Assembly (NCBI RefSeq): GCF_001857965.1
Contig: NZ_CP017774.1
Coordinates: 1,302,001-1,366,000 of the forward strand
DNA length: 64,000 bases
Reading direction: 5' to 3'
DNA from: Flavobacterium commune
GTDB lineage: Bacteria > Bacteroidota > Bacteroidia > Flavobacteriales > Flavobacteriaceae
Positions within the stretch are counted from its first letter, which is position 1. The number at the start of each line of letters is the position of its first letter. The position numbers and the translations under genes were made by a program. Below, piece after piece: positions 54,434-62,164 of the stretch. Below the pieces are notes generated by a model, which was given only the letters and a program-made list of their open reading frames with translations, searched no databases and had not been told where the DNA came from.

Positions 54434-55087
54434 CTAGCTCAACTTCACAAAAAGATTAGTTGCTATTTTATTGGAAACATTCAAAAGATTTTCATTGACT
54501 TTAATTCGAAGCGAAAGATCAAAATTCTCTTTGCCTAAAATTTCAATTGTAGAACCTAAGGCAATTCCTTGTTTATCCAGGTACTTTAAAAACTCCGAAG
54601 AAGTATCTTTTACACCCACACAAATTCCTGTTTGCCCAGCCGCTAAATCCGAAAGCAATTGTTTATCAATTTTAGGAAGCAATCCCTGAGCATTTGGAAT
54701 AGGATCTCCGTGCGGATCTTCGGTAGGATTTCCTAAAAAATCGTCTAGTTTATTAATCAGTTTTTCTGATTTTATGTGCTCTAACTGCTCGGCAATATCA
54801 TGCACCTCATCCCAGGAAAAAGCTAATTTTTCTACCAAAAAAACTTCCCATAAACGGTGTTTCCTAACAATCATTTTGGCTTCTAATTTTCCTTTATCGG
54901 TTAAGCTAACACCTTGGTATTTTTTATAATTAACCAAATCTTTTTCGGCCAGCTTCTTCAACATATCCGTCACAGAAGATGCTTTGGTTTCCATCACTTC
55001 GGCAATAGCATTCGTGCTTACTCCCGAGCTGGAAACTACGGTAAGATGATAAATAGCTTTAAGGTAATTTTCTTCTGAAAAAGTCAT
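54434..55087 (-). CDS. DtxR/MntR family metal-dependent repressor
   Basis: 217 residues. N-terminal winged helix (~1-65: MTFSEENYLKAIYHL, TNAIAEVMETKASSVTDMLKKL), a dimerisation/metal domain (~65-140: VRKHRLWEVFLVEKL, VHDIAEQLEHIKSEKLINKLDDFL) and a C-terminal FeoA/SH3-like domain (~150-217: GSTIEILGKENFDLSL). It senses Fe(II) or Mn(II). It follows the mntH gene in the same direction (90-base gap) and converges with feo, so mntH and feo are the likely targets. Four 14-bp repeats lie just upstream. Confidence 0.92.
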   Translation of the reverse strand: MTFSEENYLKAIYHLTVVSSSGVSTNAIAEVMETKASSVTDMLKKLAEKDLVNYKKYQGVSLTDKGKLEAKMIVRKHRLWEVFLVEKLAFSWDEVHDIAEQLEHIKSEKLINKLDDFLGNPTEDPHGDPIPNAQGLLPKIDKQLLSDLAAGQTGICVGVKDTSSEFLKYLDKQGIALGSTIEILGKENFDLSLRIKVNENLLNVSNKIATNLFVKLS

Positions 55088-55090
55088 TTG

Positions 55091-55145
55091 ATTGCAGATT
55101 TTAGATTGCAGATTTTAGATTGCAGATTTTAGATTGCAGATTTTT
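55091..55145. repeat. 14-bp tandem repeat, about four copies, upstream of the DtxR-family gene
   Basis: The unit ATTGCAGATTTTAG occurs three times exactly from 55091 to 55132, with a fourth copy that diverges at its end (to 55145). It fills the gap between the mntH stop and the regulator start, thus in or near the regulator's promoter. Copy number could vary between strains. Confidence 0.9.
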
Positions 55146-55177
55146 AAAAACCATCATCAAAAATCTTAATACTCTTT

Positions 55178-57049
55178 TTAATTTTTTACAATCAACAAAG
55201 GTATCGAAATTTTATGACGCAACTTATCGACGGTCGTACCAAAAACTAAATCTTTAAAGCCCGTATGTCCATGAGTTCCCATAACTAAAATATCAAATCC
55301 TGCTTTATTAACTATATCAGGAATCACTTTATTGGGCTTGCCAAATCCTAATTCGGTTGTTACGTTGAATCCTTTTTGCGAAAGCATTACTTTGTACTCC
55401 AACAATAACTTCTCGTCGATTAAAGTTTCATGATCGTCAATATTTTCACCATAAACCATGGCTCCAACCGTTTCTACCACGTGAATTAGCGTATATTGGG
55501 CATCCATTCCGCCCAATTCAAAAGCACTGTTGAGTGCAATTTCATCAGCAGAAGAAAAATCGACTGAAACCGCAATATTCTTTTTAGTATAACTTTCTGA
55601 TTTTGAAAAATGCAGTTTCAAATGGTGTGGCGAATGATTTTGAATATCCTGTTTTGCCTTAGTAATAAACGGTTTAAAGACAATAAAAAGTAGTAATCCT
55701 AAGAAAAAAAACGCCAACGGAACAACTGTAAGCCAAAGTACAATTGGGTTTTCTGAAACTTCAAGCCATCCTGTAATCTCATTGTAAACTAATTTGGCAT
55801 TCAACGAAACAATGATCGAAGCGATAATCCAGGCAGCAATTTGAGTGGTTTTAGAAACGTGAAATCCTTTCATTTTTGATTTATCACTCACAAAATGAAT
55901 CAACGGAATAATAGCAAAACCCAGTTGTAAACTCAAAATCACCTGACTTAAGATTAGTAACTTTCCGGTGACACTTTCGCCATAAATTAAAATCACAATA
56001 ACAGCAGGAACAATGGCAATTAATCGGGTTAATATGCGTCGAACCCAAGGTTGAATGCGTAAATTCAAATAACCCTCCATTACAATTTGCCCGGCTAAAG
56101 TTCCTGTTATTGTCGAACTTTGTCCCGCTGCAATTAAGGCAACCGCAAATAAAATAGGTGCCCATTTGGTTCCTAAAAGTGTTTCTAAAAATCGATGTGC
56201 ATCCTGAATTTCGGCAACTTCATACATCCCATTTCTGTAAAATGTGGCTGCCGCCAAAATTAAAATTGCCGCATTAACCAGGAAAGCCAAATTCAAAGCA
56301 ATAGTCGAATCGATGAAATTGTATTTCAATGCCTGCTTAATTCCTGCCGAACTTCTTTCAAAATTTCTGGTTTGTACCAATGAGGAATGCAGATACAAAT
56401 TGTGAGGCATAACCGTTGCTCCAATAATCCCGATAGCAATATACAAAGCCGCTTCACTAGGTATCGAAGGAACCAAACCATACACTACTTTGTCCAGTTC
56501 AGGTTCGGCAAAAATCATTTCGAAAACAAAAGAAAAACCAATAATAGCGACCAATACAATAATAAAAGCTTCCATCTTTCGGATGCCTTTATTGATTAAA
56601 AAAAGCAGTAAAAATGTATCTAAAACTGTGATTAAAACACCTTCGATTAAAGGAATATCAAACAATAAATTAATCCCGATTGCCATTCCTAATACTTCGG
56701 CCAGATCACAGGCCGCAATAGCAATTTCGGCTAAAAAGTAAAGAATATAATTAACAGGTTTGGAGTAGGTTTCTCTCGAAGCCTGTGCCAAATCACGTTG
56801 GGTTACAATTCCGAGTCTTGCGCTTAAACTTTGCAACAGCAACGCCATTAAATTACTCATCAATAAAACCCAAAGTAAAGAATAACCAAACTGACTTCCG
56901 CCGGCAATATCAGTTGCCCAGTTTCCTGGATCCATATAACCCACACTTACCAAATAAGCAGGGCCAAAAAAAGCAAGTATCTTTCTAAAAACGGATTTTT
57001 TATTCTGTGTTGAAACGGATTGATGAACTTCTTCTAGTGATTTTCCCAT
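55178..57049 (-). CDS. mntH: Nramp-type Mn2+/Fe2+ transporter MntH fused to a universal stress (UspA) domain
   Basis: 623 residues. The first ~450 form an Nramp transporter with eleven or so spans. The metal-site motifs are SVGYMDPGNWATDIAGG (TM1, DPGN) and VMPHNLYLHSSLV (TM6, MPHN). About 480-623 is a UspA domain (NIAVSVDFSSADEIAL) with the nucleotide-binding GTHGHTGFKDLVFGTT. Ordinary MntH is ~410 residues, so the Usp tail is a true fusion and might gate transport by ATP or stress. It sits in the inner membrane and imports Mn(II) or Fe(II). A full promoter lies at 57070-57098. The DtxR-family gene follows. Confidence 0.93.
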   Translation of the reverse strand: MGKSLEEVHQSVSTQNKKSVFRKILAFFGPAYLVSVGYMDPGNWATDIAGGSQFGYSLLWVLLMSNLMALLLQSLSARLGIVTQRDLAQASRETYSKPVNYILYFLAEIAIAACDLAEVLGMAIGINLLFDIPLIEGVLITVLDTFLLLFLINKGIRKMEAFIIVLVAIIGFSFVFEMIFAEPELDKVVYGLVPSIPSEAALYIAIGIIGATVMPHNLYLHSSLVQTRNFERSSAGIKQALKYNFIDSTIALNLAFLVNAAILILAAATFYRNGMYEVAEIQDAHRFLETLLGTKWAPILFAVALIAAGQSSTITGTLAGQIVMEGYLNLRIQPWVRRILTRLIAIVPAVIVILIYGESVTGKLLILSQVILSLQLGFAIIPLIHFVSDKSKMKGFHVSKTTQIAAWIIASIIVSLNAKLVYNEITGWLEVSENPIVLWLTVVPLAFFFLGLLLFIVFKPFITKAKQDIQNHSPHHLKLHFSKSESYTKKNIAVSVDFSSADEIALNSAFELGGMDAQYTLIHVVETVGAMVYGENIDDHETLIDEKLLLEYKVMLSQKGFNVTTELGFGKPNKVIPDIVNKAGFDILVMGTHGHTGFKDLVFGTTVDKLRHKISIPLLIVKN

Positions 57050-57069
57050 TGTACTTTAACTAATTAAGG

Positions 57070-57098
57070 CAAATATATATAAAAATCACATTAATCAA
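57070..57098 (-). promoter_or_regulatory. promoter of mntH
   Basis: On the minus strand TTG (57096-57098), an 18-base spacer and TATATTTG (57070-57077), about 20 bases before the mntH ATG. Confidence 0.7.
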
Positions 57099-57188
57099 AT
57101 CTTTTTTTTAGCCAAGTCTAAATTTAGGACGAAATCAAATGGCTACTGAACACAAGCAACATAGATTTTTTTAATTGCAAAAACAAAA

Positions 57189-57241
57189 TGCAACAATGTT
57201 GCATTTAAAAACAAACATCATATATTTGCAACATAATTGCA
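57189..57241 (+). promoter_or_regulatory. promoter with two overlapping dyad operators for the 57258 flavoprotein gene
   Basis: The promoter is TTG (57199-57201), 19 bases, TATATTTG (57221-57228). Dyad 1, TGCAACAATGTTGCA (57189-57203), covers the -33 box. Dyad 2, TGCAACATAATTGCA (57227-57241), covers the end of the -7 box and the start site. The centres are 38 bp apart. A near copy is found at 58574-58626. The nearby Fur-family repressor is the likely ligand. Confidence 0.7.
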
Positions 57242-57257
57242 TTAAGAAAAAAATACT

Positions 57258-58169
57258 ATGATAGAACAAACCCATTTTGAAGTGATTATTATAGGCGGTA
57301 GTTACAGCGGTCTTTCAGCAGCTATGAGTTTAGGCCGTTCCTTGCGACAGGTTTTGGTTATAGATAGTGGTTTAGCTTGCAACAGGCAAACGCCACATTC
57401 GCATAATTTCATCACACAAGATGGTGAAACACCAGCTGCCATTTCGGCGAAAGCCAAAAAACAAGTGCAACAGTATAAAACAATTCAATTTTATAATGGA
57501 CTGGTGATAGGAATTGAGAAAACCAATAATGGATTTGAAATCACCACAGAATCAGCCAAGGTTTTTACTTCTAGAAAAGTATTGTTTGCAACTGGAGTTA
57601 AAGATATACTTCCTGAAATTGATGGTTTTGCTAGTTGTTGGGGAATTTCTATTCTGCATTGCCCGTATTGTCATGGCTATGAAGTGAAGAATGAAAAAAC
57701 AGCTGTTATTGCAAATGATGATATGGGTTTTGAATATGTAAAAATGATTAGCAACTGGACCAAAAATTTAAAATTGTGTACCAATGGAAAATCAGCTTTA
57801 ACAGCAGAACAAACCAAAATTTTAAACAAACATAAGGTTGAAATTATTGAAAACGAAATTCAATCTTTCGAACATGAAAATGGAAATATCCAACACATCG
57901 TTTTCAAAAATGGAGAAAAAACTGCTGTAAAAGCCATTTATCATAGACCCGCTTTTGAACAGCATTGTCCTTTACCAGAAAGTATAGGTTGCGAATTGAA
58001 CGAACAAGGTTTGCTAAAAACAGATGCTTTTCAGAGAACCACTGTTCCAGGAATCTATGCAAGCGGAGATAATCACAATCCAGCCAGATCAGTGGCTATG
58101 GCGGTTTATACTGGTTCCTTTGCAGCTGCAATAATCAACCGAGAGCTTATTGAAGAAGATTTTATTTAA
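57258..58169 (+). CDS. FAD-dependent oxidoreductase, thioredoxin-reductase-like
   Basis: 303 residues. FAD-binding N-terminus VIIIGGSYSGLSAAMSLGR, a CxxC redox pair in LHCPYCHGYE (~134-143), and the C-terminal FAD motif GIYASGDNHNPARSVAMAV. In the position of the second Rossmann motif (GxGxxA) it reads VIANDDMGFEYV, so NADPH binding looks altered. Proteins of this type oxidise or reduce small dithiols. Its promoter carries the same double dyad as the zinc-type operon at 58705, so it belongs to the same regulon. Role in metal starvation is inferred. Confidence 0.85.
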   Translation: MIEQTHFEVIIIGGSYSGLSAAMSLGRSLRQVLVIDSGLACNRQTPHSHNFITQDGETPAAISAKAKKQVQQYKTIQFYNGLVIGIEKTNNGFEITTESAKVFTSRKVLFATGVKDILPEIDGFASCWGISILHCPYCHGYEVKNEKTAVIANDDMGFEYVKMISNWTKNLKLCTNGKSALTAEQTKILNKHKVEIIENEIQSFEHENGNIQHIVFKNGEKTAVKAIYHRPAFEQHCPLPESIGCELNEQGLLKTDAFQRTTVPGIYASGDNHNPARSVAMAVYTGSFAAAIINRELIEEDFI

Positions 58170-58174
58170 GAAAA

Positions 58175-58558
58175 TTAGATACAATCCGGACACAAACCCG
58201 AGAGCGTAAAATTAACTTCCTTAACCAAATAATTTTCAGGAAGTTTAAAAGTGGGCTCAACCGAATCCAAACAAGTTACCGAATGGCATTTTTCGCAACT
58301 AAAATGCACGTGATTATGCGTGTGTTGATGATTGTCATGGTTATGATGACAGGCAGCGTATTTTATTGTTCCGTCGGGAGTGGCAATTTTATGAATCACA
58401 TCTTCCGATACCAAACGGTCCAGAATTCTGTAAATAGTTACTCTGTCGCACAATTCCTGATTCAGTTTTTGAATTTCAGCGTGCGATAAAGCTACTTCTG
58501 AATTTTTTATCAATTCTAAAATAGCCGATTTAGCTATGGTATTTCGGGTGTTTTTCAT
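58175..58558 (-). CDS. Fur family repressor, probably Zur-like
   Basis: 127 residues. Winged helix ~1-75 (LSHAEIQKLNQELCDRVTIYRILDRL), then a His-rich loop (CHHNHDNHQHTHNHVHF), the structural zinc pairs CEKC and CPDC, and a short C-terminus. The high His content and the nearby receptor plus AztD-like lipoprotein favour zinc over iron sensing. It is convergent with the flavoprotein gene and divergent from the 58705 operon, and its start lies 16 bases from the nearer dyad (58574-58588), so autoregulation is plausible. Confidence 0.88.
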   Translation of the reverse strand: MKNTRNTIAKSAILELIKNSEVALSHAEIQKLNQELCDRVTIYRILDRLVSEDVIHKIATPDGTIKYAACHHNHDNHQHTHNHVHFSCEKCHSVTCLDSVEPTFKLPENYLVKEVNFTLSGLCPDCI

Positions 58559-58573
58559 TTTCTAAAAATAAAA

Positions 58574-58626
58574 CGCAACATTGTTGCATTTAAAAATAAG
58601 ATCTTTATATTTGCAACATAATTGCA
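58574..58626 (+). promoter_or_regulatory. promoter with two overlapping dyad operators for the 58705-63376 operon
   Basis: TTG (58584-58586), 19 bases, TATATTTG (58606-58613). Dyad 1, CGCAACATTGTTGCA (58574-58588), overlaps -33. Dyad 2, TGCAACATAATTGCA (58612-58626), is identical to the copy at 57227. The whole ~60-bp block is a duplicate of 57188-57245, with the differences concentrated in the spacer. Confidence 0.72.
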
Positions 58627-58704
58627 TTAAGCAAAGATACAAGAAAAGACAATAATACATGGATTGTCTTTTTTAAAGTTTAGCAAAAATATCCGGTTTC
58701 GGGA

Positions 58705-59049
58705 ATGAAAAAAAAATTTATCATAATCAATGTGCTTCTGTCTATGGCAGTATTGTTTTCAATACTGTTCCAGTCGGTACATGCTTATGGTCATCATTCT
58801 GAACAAATTGTAGCAAAATATTCGCATCAGCATTCTAAAAACAAAACGGATATCAATAACAATCACAGCGTTTCTGAAAAATGTTTCAGTTGTGATTTTA
58901 GTTTTAGCTCATTTACTACCACTGATTTTTATGTATTTCCTTTCTATAAAAATAACTTAGTAAAGGCTTCTATTTCATTATTTCACCAACAATCTCCTTC
59001 TTTTTTCAAAGGCAGTCTTTTCTCGCTTCGGGGACCTCCCATATTTTAA
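58705..59049 (+). CDS. His-rich small exported protein, first gene of the probable zinc operon
   Basis: 114 residues, no named family recognised. A signal sequence/anchor at ~1-28 (VLLSMAVLFSILFQSVHA) is followed by a His-rich segment (YGHHSEQIVAKYSHQHSK), a CFSC pair near 71, an aromatic region and a terminal LRGPPIF. Small proteins with such an RGPP end occur ahead of TonB receptors in Bacteroidota, as I recall. Metal binding is likely from composition. First gene after the double-dyad promoter, 66 bases before the receptor gene. Confidence 0.7.
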   Translation: MKKKFIIINVLLSMAVLFSILFQSVHAYGHHSEQIVAKYSHQHSKNKTDINNNHSVSEKCFSCDFSFSSFTTTDFYVFPFYKNNLVKASISLFHQQSPSFFKGSLFSLRGPPIF

Positions 59050-59115
59050 AATAGCTAAAGAACAAATCATTTCATATTTGAAATGATACGCTTTTATGTA
59101 TTTTAAAATAAAATA

Positions 59116-61500
59116 ATGTCGAAGAAAATTCACGTTTTTTTCTGGCTTATACTGTTTGGCAATAGCATTTATTCGCAAAACACAATAAGTGGAAAAATAA
59201 CATGCCAGGAGCCTATTAGCTTCTCTGGCATCCATATTCATATTGGTCAAAAAATTAGTAGTAGCGATGCTTCAGGGAATTATAGTGTTAATAATTTGCC
59301 TAATGGCGCTACAAAAATTTTTATTTCACATCTTGGATACCAATCCATAGATACCGTTATTGACTTAAAAAGCAGTTTGAAAATCGGTTTTAAACTGAAG
59401 CTGAACATCACCAAACTGCATGAAGTAGTCATTCAGCAAAAGAACAATAGTAGTACTAAATCGGTCGCTGAACAGCAAATCAAATTAGAAACGATTGAAA
59501 AATACAGCAATCAAACATTAGGCGATGTATTGAAAGAAGTAGCTGGGATTTCGAGTCTAAAAACGGGAAATACTGTTGTGAAACCGATTATAAATGGATT
59601 GTACGGAAGCAGAGTTCCAGTAATTAACAACAATGTAAAACTGGAAGACCAACAATGGGGAACGGAACACGCACCCAATTTTGATGTGAATGCTGCCAGC
59701 AAAATCACGGTTATAAAAGGCGCTTCGGGCTTGCAATACGGTGGTGATGCCATTGGCGGTTTAGTAATCATTGAACCTCTAAGCGTGAAAAAAGACACTC
59801 TTTTTGGTAAAACTATTCTAAATCTGGATTCCAATGGCAAAGGAGGTTCGATCAGTTCCAGTATTCATAAAGGAAATGATTTAGGTTGGAGTTGGAATGC
59901 TTTGGGGACTCTCAAATACATGGGCGACAAGCAAACCGCAGCATATGTTTTATCGAATACAGGAAATCGGGAAGCTAATTTTTCGGGAGATATTAAATAT
60001 GCTGCAAAAAAATACAATGCTACTGCTTTTTACAGCTATTACAAATCGGTAATTGGAATTTTGAGTGCTTCGCATACTGGAAATGTGAACGATTTGTACC
60101 AATCGATTAACAATAAATTGCCGTCAGTTATAAATGATTTTACGTATAACATTAAAAATCCCAAACAAGATGTCGAACATCAAATTGCCAAATTCAATTT
60201 CAATTATTACTTCAATGAATCGGCTTTTGTATCATTTCAATATGCTTTCCAATTCAATAAAAGATTAGAATATGATGTGCGAAGAGGCGATTATAAAAAT
60301 ACTGCCGCTTTAGATTTGGATTTAAAAACTAATTCGCTAAACATTGATTTCAAAAAATCAGGGCACGACTGGAATTTCAAATCGGGACTGAGTGCGGCAA
60401 CGCAAAACAATTATGCGAATCCGGCAACAGGAATTCGCCCGTTGATTCCTAATTATGACAAAATTGATTTTGGCGCTTACGGAATTGCGAGCTACAATTT
60501 TTCAGACAGTTTTTCTGTCGATGGTGGATTGCGATATGATTTTTCAAAAATTGATGCGACCAAATATTACCAAAAATCAAGATGGGATGAACGAGGCTTC
60601 AATGAGGAATTTTCAAAATTTATAGTTGGCGATTACGGAACGCAATGGCTTACCAAACCCAATTTTACTTTACATAATATTTCAGCTAGTGCTGGTTTTC
60701 ATAAAAAACTGGAAAACAATTGGGATATTTTTACTAATCTAAGTTTTGCATCTAGAAACCCAAATCCTTCCGAGTTTTTTAGTGATGGATTGCATCATTC
60801 CACTGGTGTGATTGAGTTGGGCGATTTGAATTTGGACAAAGAACAATCGACTAAATTATCAGTAACTATCCAGAAGAAATTCAATCAATTTTCTTTCGAA
60901 ATCAATCCTTACATCAATCACATTCAGGATTACATCTTTTTGAAACCCGTTGGTTTTGAAACTACCATTCGGGGTGCTTTCCCTGTTTGGGAATACCAGC
61001 AAACTAATGCACACCTTCTAGGAATCGATGTTCAAACGCATTGGGATATTAACAATTATTGGCAACATTCATTTTCATTAGCGTATGTAAACGGAAAAGA
61101 TCGTAGCAAAAATGAGCCTTTAATTGATATGCCACCATTGAATTTGAATAACAAAATTCGTTTTTCTAAAAAAGAATGGAACCAGCTTATTCTGGAATTA
61201 AAGAGTGAAATTGTATTGCAACAAAACCAATATCCTGACAATAATTTTTATACAAATATTATCAAAGACAACGAATTTGAATCAGTTTTAGTAGACATCA
61301 GCACGCCTCCACCAGCCTATCATTTGTTGCATTTTTATTCGGAGATGAAATTCAACACTTTCAAGAATACAAACACAACCGTAGCATTTTCTATTCAAAA
61401 TATTTTCAATGTTTCCTATCGGGATTATTTAAACCGTCAACGCTTTTTTGCTGATGAAATCGGACGAAGCTTTCAAATCCAACTCAAATTCAATTATTAA
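59116..61500 (+). CDS. TonB-dependent receptor, probable zinc or metal-complex receptor
   Basis: 794 residues. Signal peptide ~1-20 (ILFGNSIYSQ), carboxypeptidase-regulatory-like domain (~22-95: ISGKITCQEPISFSGIHI, LGYQSIDTV), then TonB linker LHEVVIQQK, plug (LGDVLKEVAGISSLKTG, VIKGASGLQYGGDAIGGLVI) and barrel ending FQIQLKFNY. It transports a ligand across the outer membrane using TonB. Control by a Zur-like repressor site and the AztD-like lipoprotein in the same operon point to zinc. A heme or copper ligand cannot be excluded. Confidence 0.88.
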   Translation: MSKKIHVFFWLILFGNSIYSQNTISGKITCQEPISFSGIHIHIGQKISSSDASGNYSVNNLPNGATKIFISHLGYQSIDTVIDLKSSLKIGFKLKLNITKLHEVVIQQKNNSSTKSVAEQQIKLETIEKYSNQTLGDVLKEVAGISSLKTGNTVVKPIINGLYGSRVPVINNNVKLEDQQWGTEHAPNFDVNAASKITVIKGASGLQYGGDAIGGLVIIEPLSVKKDTLFGKTILNLDSNGKGGSISSSIHKGNDLGWSWNALGTLKYMGDKQTAAYVLSNTGNREANFSGDIKYAAKKYNATAFYSYYKSVIGILSASHTGNVNDLYQSINNKLPSVINDFTYNIKNPKQDVEHQIAKFNFNYYFNESAFVSFQYAFQFNKRLEYDVRRGDYKNTAALDLDLKTNSLNIDFKKSGHDWNFKSGLSAATQNNYANPATGIRPLIPNYDKIDFGAYGIASYNFSDSFSVDGGLRYDFSKIDATKYYQKSRWDERGFNEEFSKFIVGDYGTQWLTKPNFTLHNISASAGFHKKLENNWDIFTNLSFASRNPNPSEFFSDGLHHSTGVIELGDLNLDKEQSTKLSVTIQKKFNQFSFEINPYINHIQDYIFLKPVGFETTIRGAFPVWEYQQTNAHLLGIDVQTHWDINNYWQHSFSLAYVNGKDRSKNEPLIDMPPLNLNNKIRFSKKEWNQLILELKSEIVLQQNQYPDNNFYTNIIKDNEFESVLVDISTPPPAYHLLHFYSEMKFNTFKNTNTTVAFSIQNIFNVSYRDYLNRQRFFADEIGRSFQIQLKFNY

Positions 61501-61533
61501 ACTTTTATATCCCTTAATTTAAATTCAAACAAA

Positions 61534-62133
61534 ATGAAAACAATTCAGAAATCAAAACAATTCAAATTTTACGCCCTTGCGCTTGTGGCTGCACTCACTT
61601 TTTCTTCTTGTAGCAATGACGATGACAATCCAGCTCCGCCAGTGAATGAAGAAGAATTAATTACTACTGTTACGGCAATTTATACTCCTGTAGGCGGCGG
61701 AACGGCTGTAACCTTACAATACAAAGATTTAGATGGCGAAGGCGCAAATCCACCAGTAATTACTGTCTCCAGTGATTTCGAAAAGAACAAAACTTACAAT
61801 GGAACGGTAACTTTTAAAAATGAGTTAGCAAATCCTGCCGAAGATATTACTCCTGAAATCCTTGAAGAAGGCGTAGATCATCAACTTTTTTATCAAACAA
61901 CAGGCACATTAAATCCTTTTACATACGGAACAGCAAGCAGTAATTTTGATAAAAACGGAAAGCCAATTGGTTTACAATCTGTTTTTGCAACTACTGGAGC
62001 CGCTTCTGGAAAACTAACTATCACTTTAAGACACACGCCAAATAAATCAGGAGCGAACGTTTCGGCTGGAGACATCACAAATGCAGCTGGCTCAACCGAT
62101 GCCGAAGTTTCTTTCTCAATTTCAGTTCAATAA
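61534..62133 (+). CDS. lipoprotein of the 'type 1 periplasmic-binding fold superfamily' label
   Basis: 199 residues. Lipoprotein signal ending TFSSCSNDDD (lipid Cys ~29). The mature part is beta-rich with VTAIYTPVGGGTAVTLQYKD, NKTYNGTVTFKNE, EEGVDHQLFYQTTG and ITLRHTPNKSGA. I recognise this type from Bacteroidota loci beside TonB receptors; the family name is a label and no activity is known. The gene lies 34 bases after the receptor and 32 bases before the AztD-like gene, in one operon. Probably on the outer membrane with the receptor. Confidence 0.75.
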   Translation: MKTIQKSKQFKFYALALVAALTFSSCSNDDDNPAPPVNEEELITTVTAIYTPVGGGTAVTLQYKDLDGEGANPPVITVSSDFEKNKTYNGTVTFKNELANPAEDITPEILEEGVDHQLFYQTTGTLNPFTYGTASSNFDKNGKPIGLQSVFATTGAASGKLTITLRHTPNKSGANVSAGDITNAAGSTDAEVSFSISVQ

Positions 62134-62164
62134 AAAATCATAAATCACTAATTTAAATATCCCA

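Noticed and set aside
55091..55145. CRISPR-like or operator array
   Set aside because: 14-bp units without spacers and without dyad symmetry; listed as a tandem repeat only.
56387..56988. Several plus-strand open frames across mntH
   Set aside because: Antisense shadows of a membrane-protein gene, low complexity, no homologous motif.
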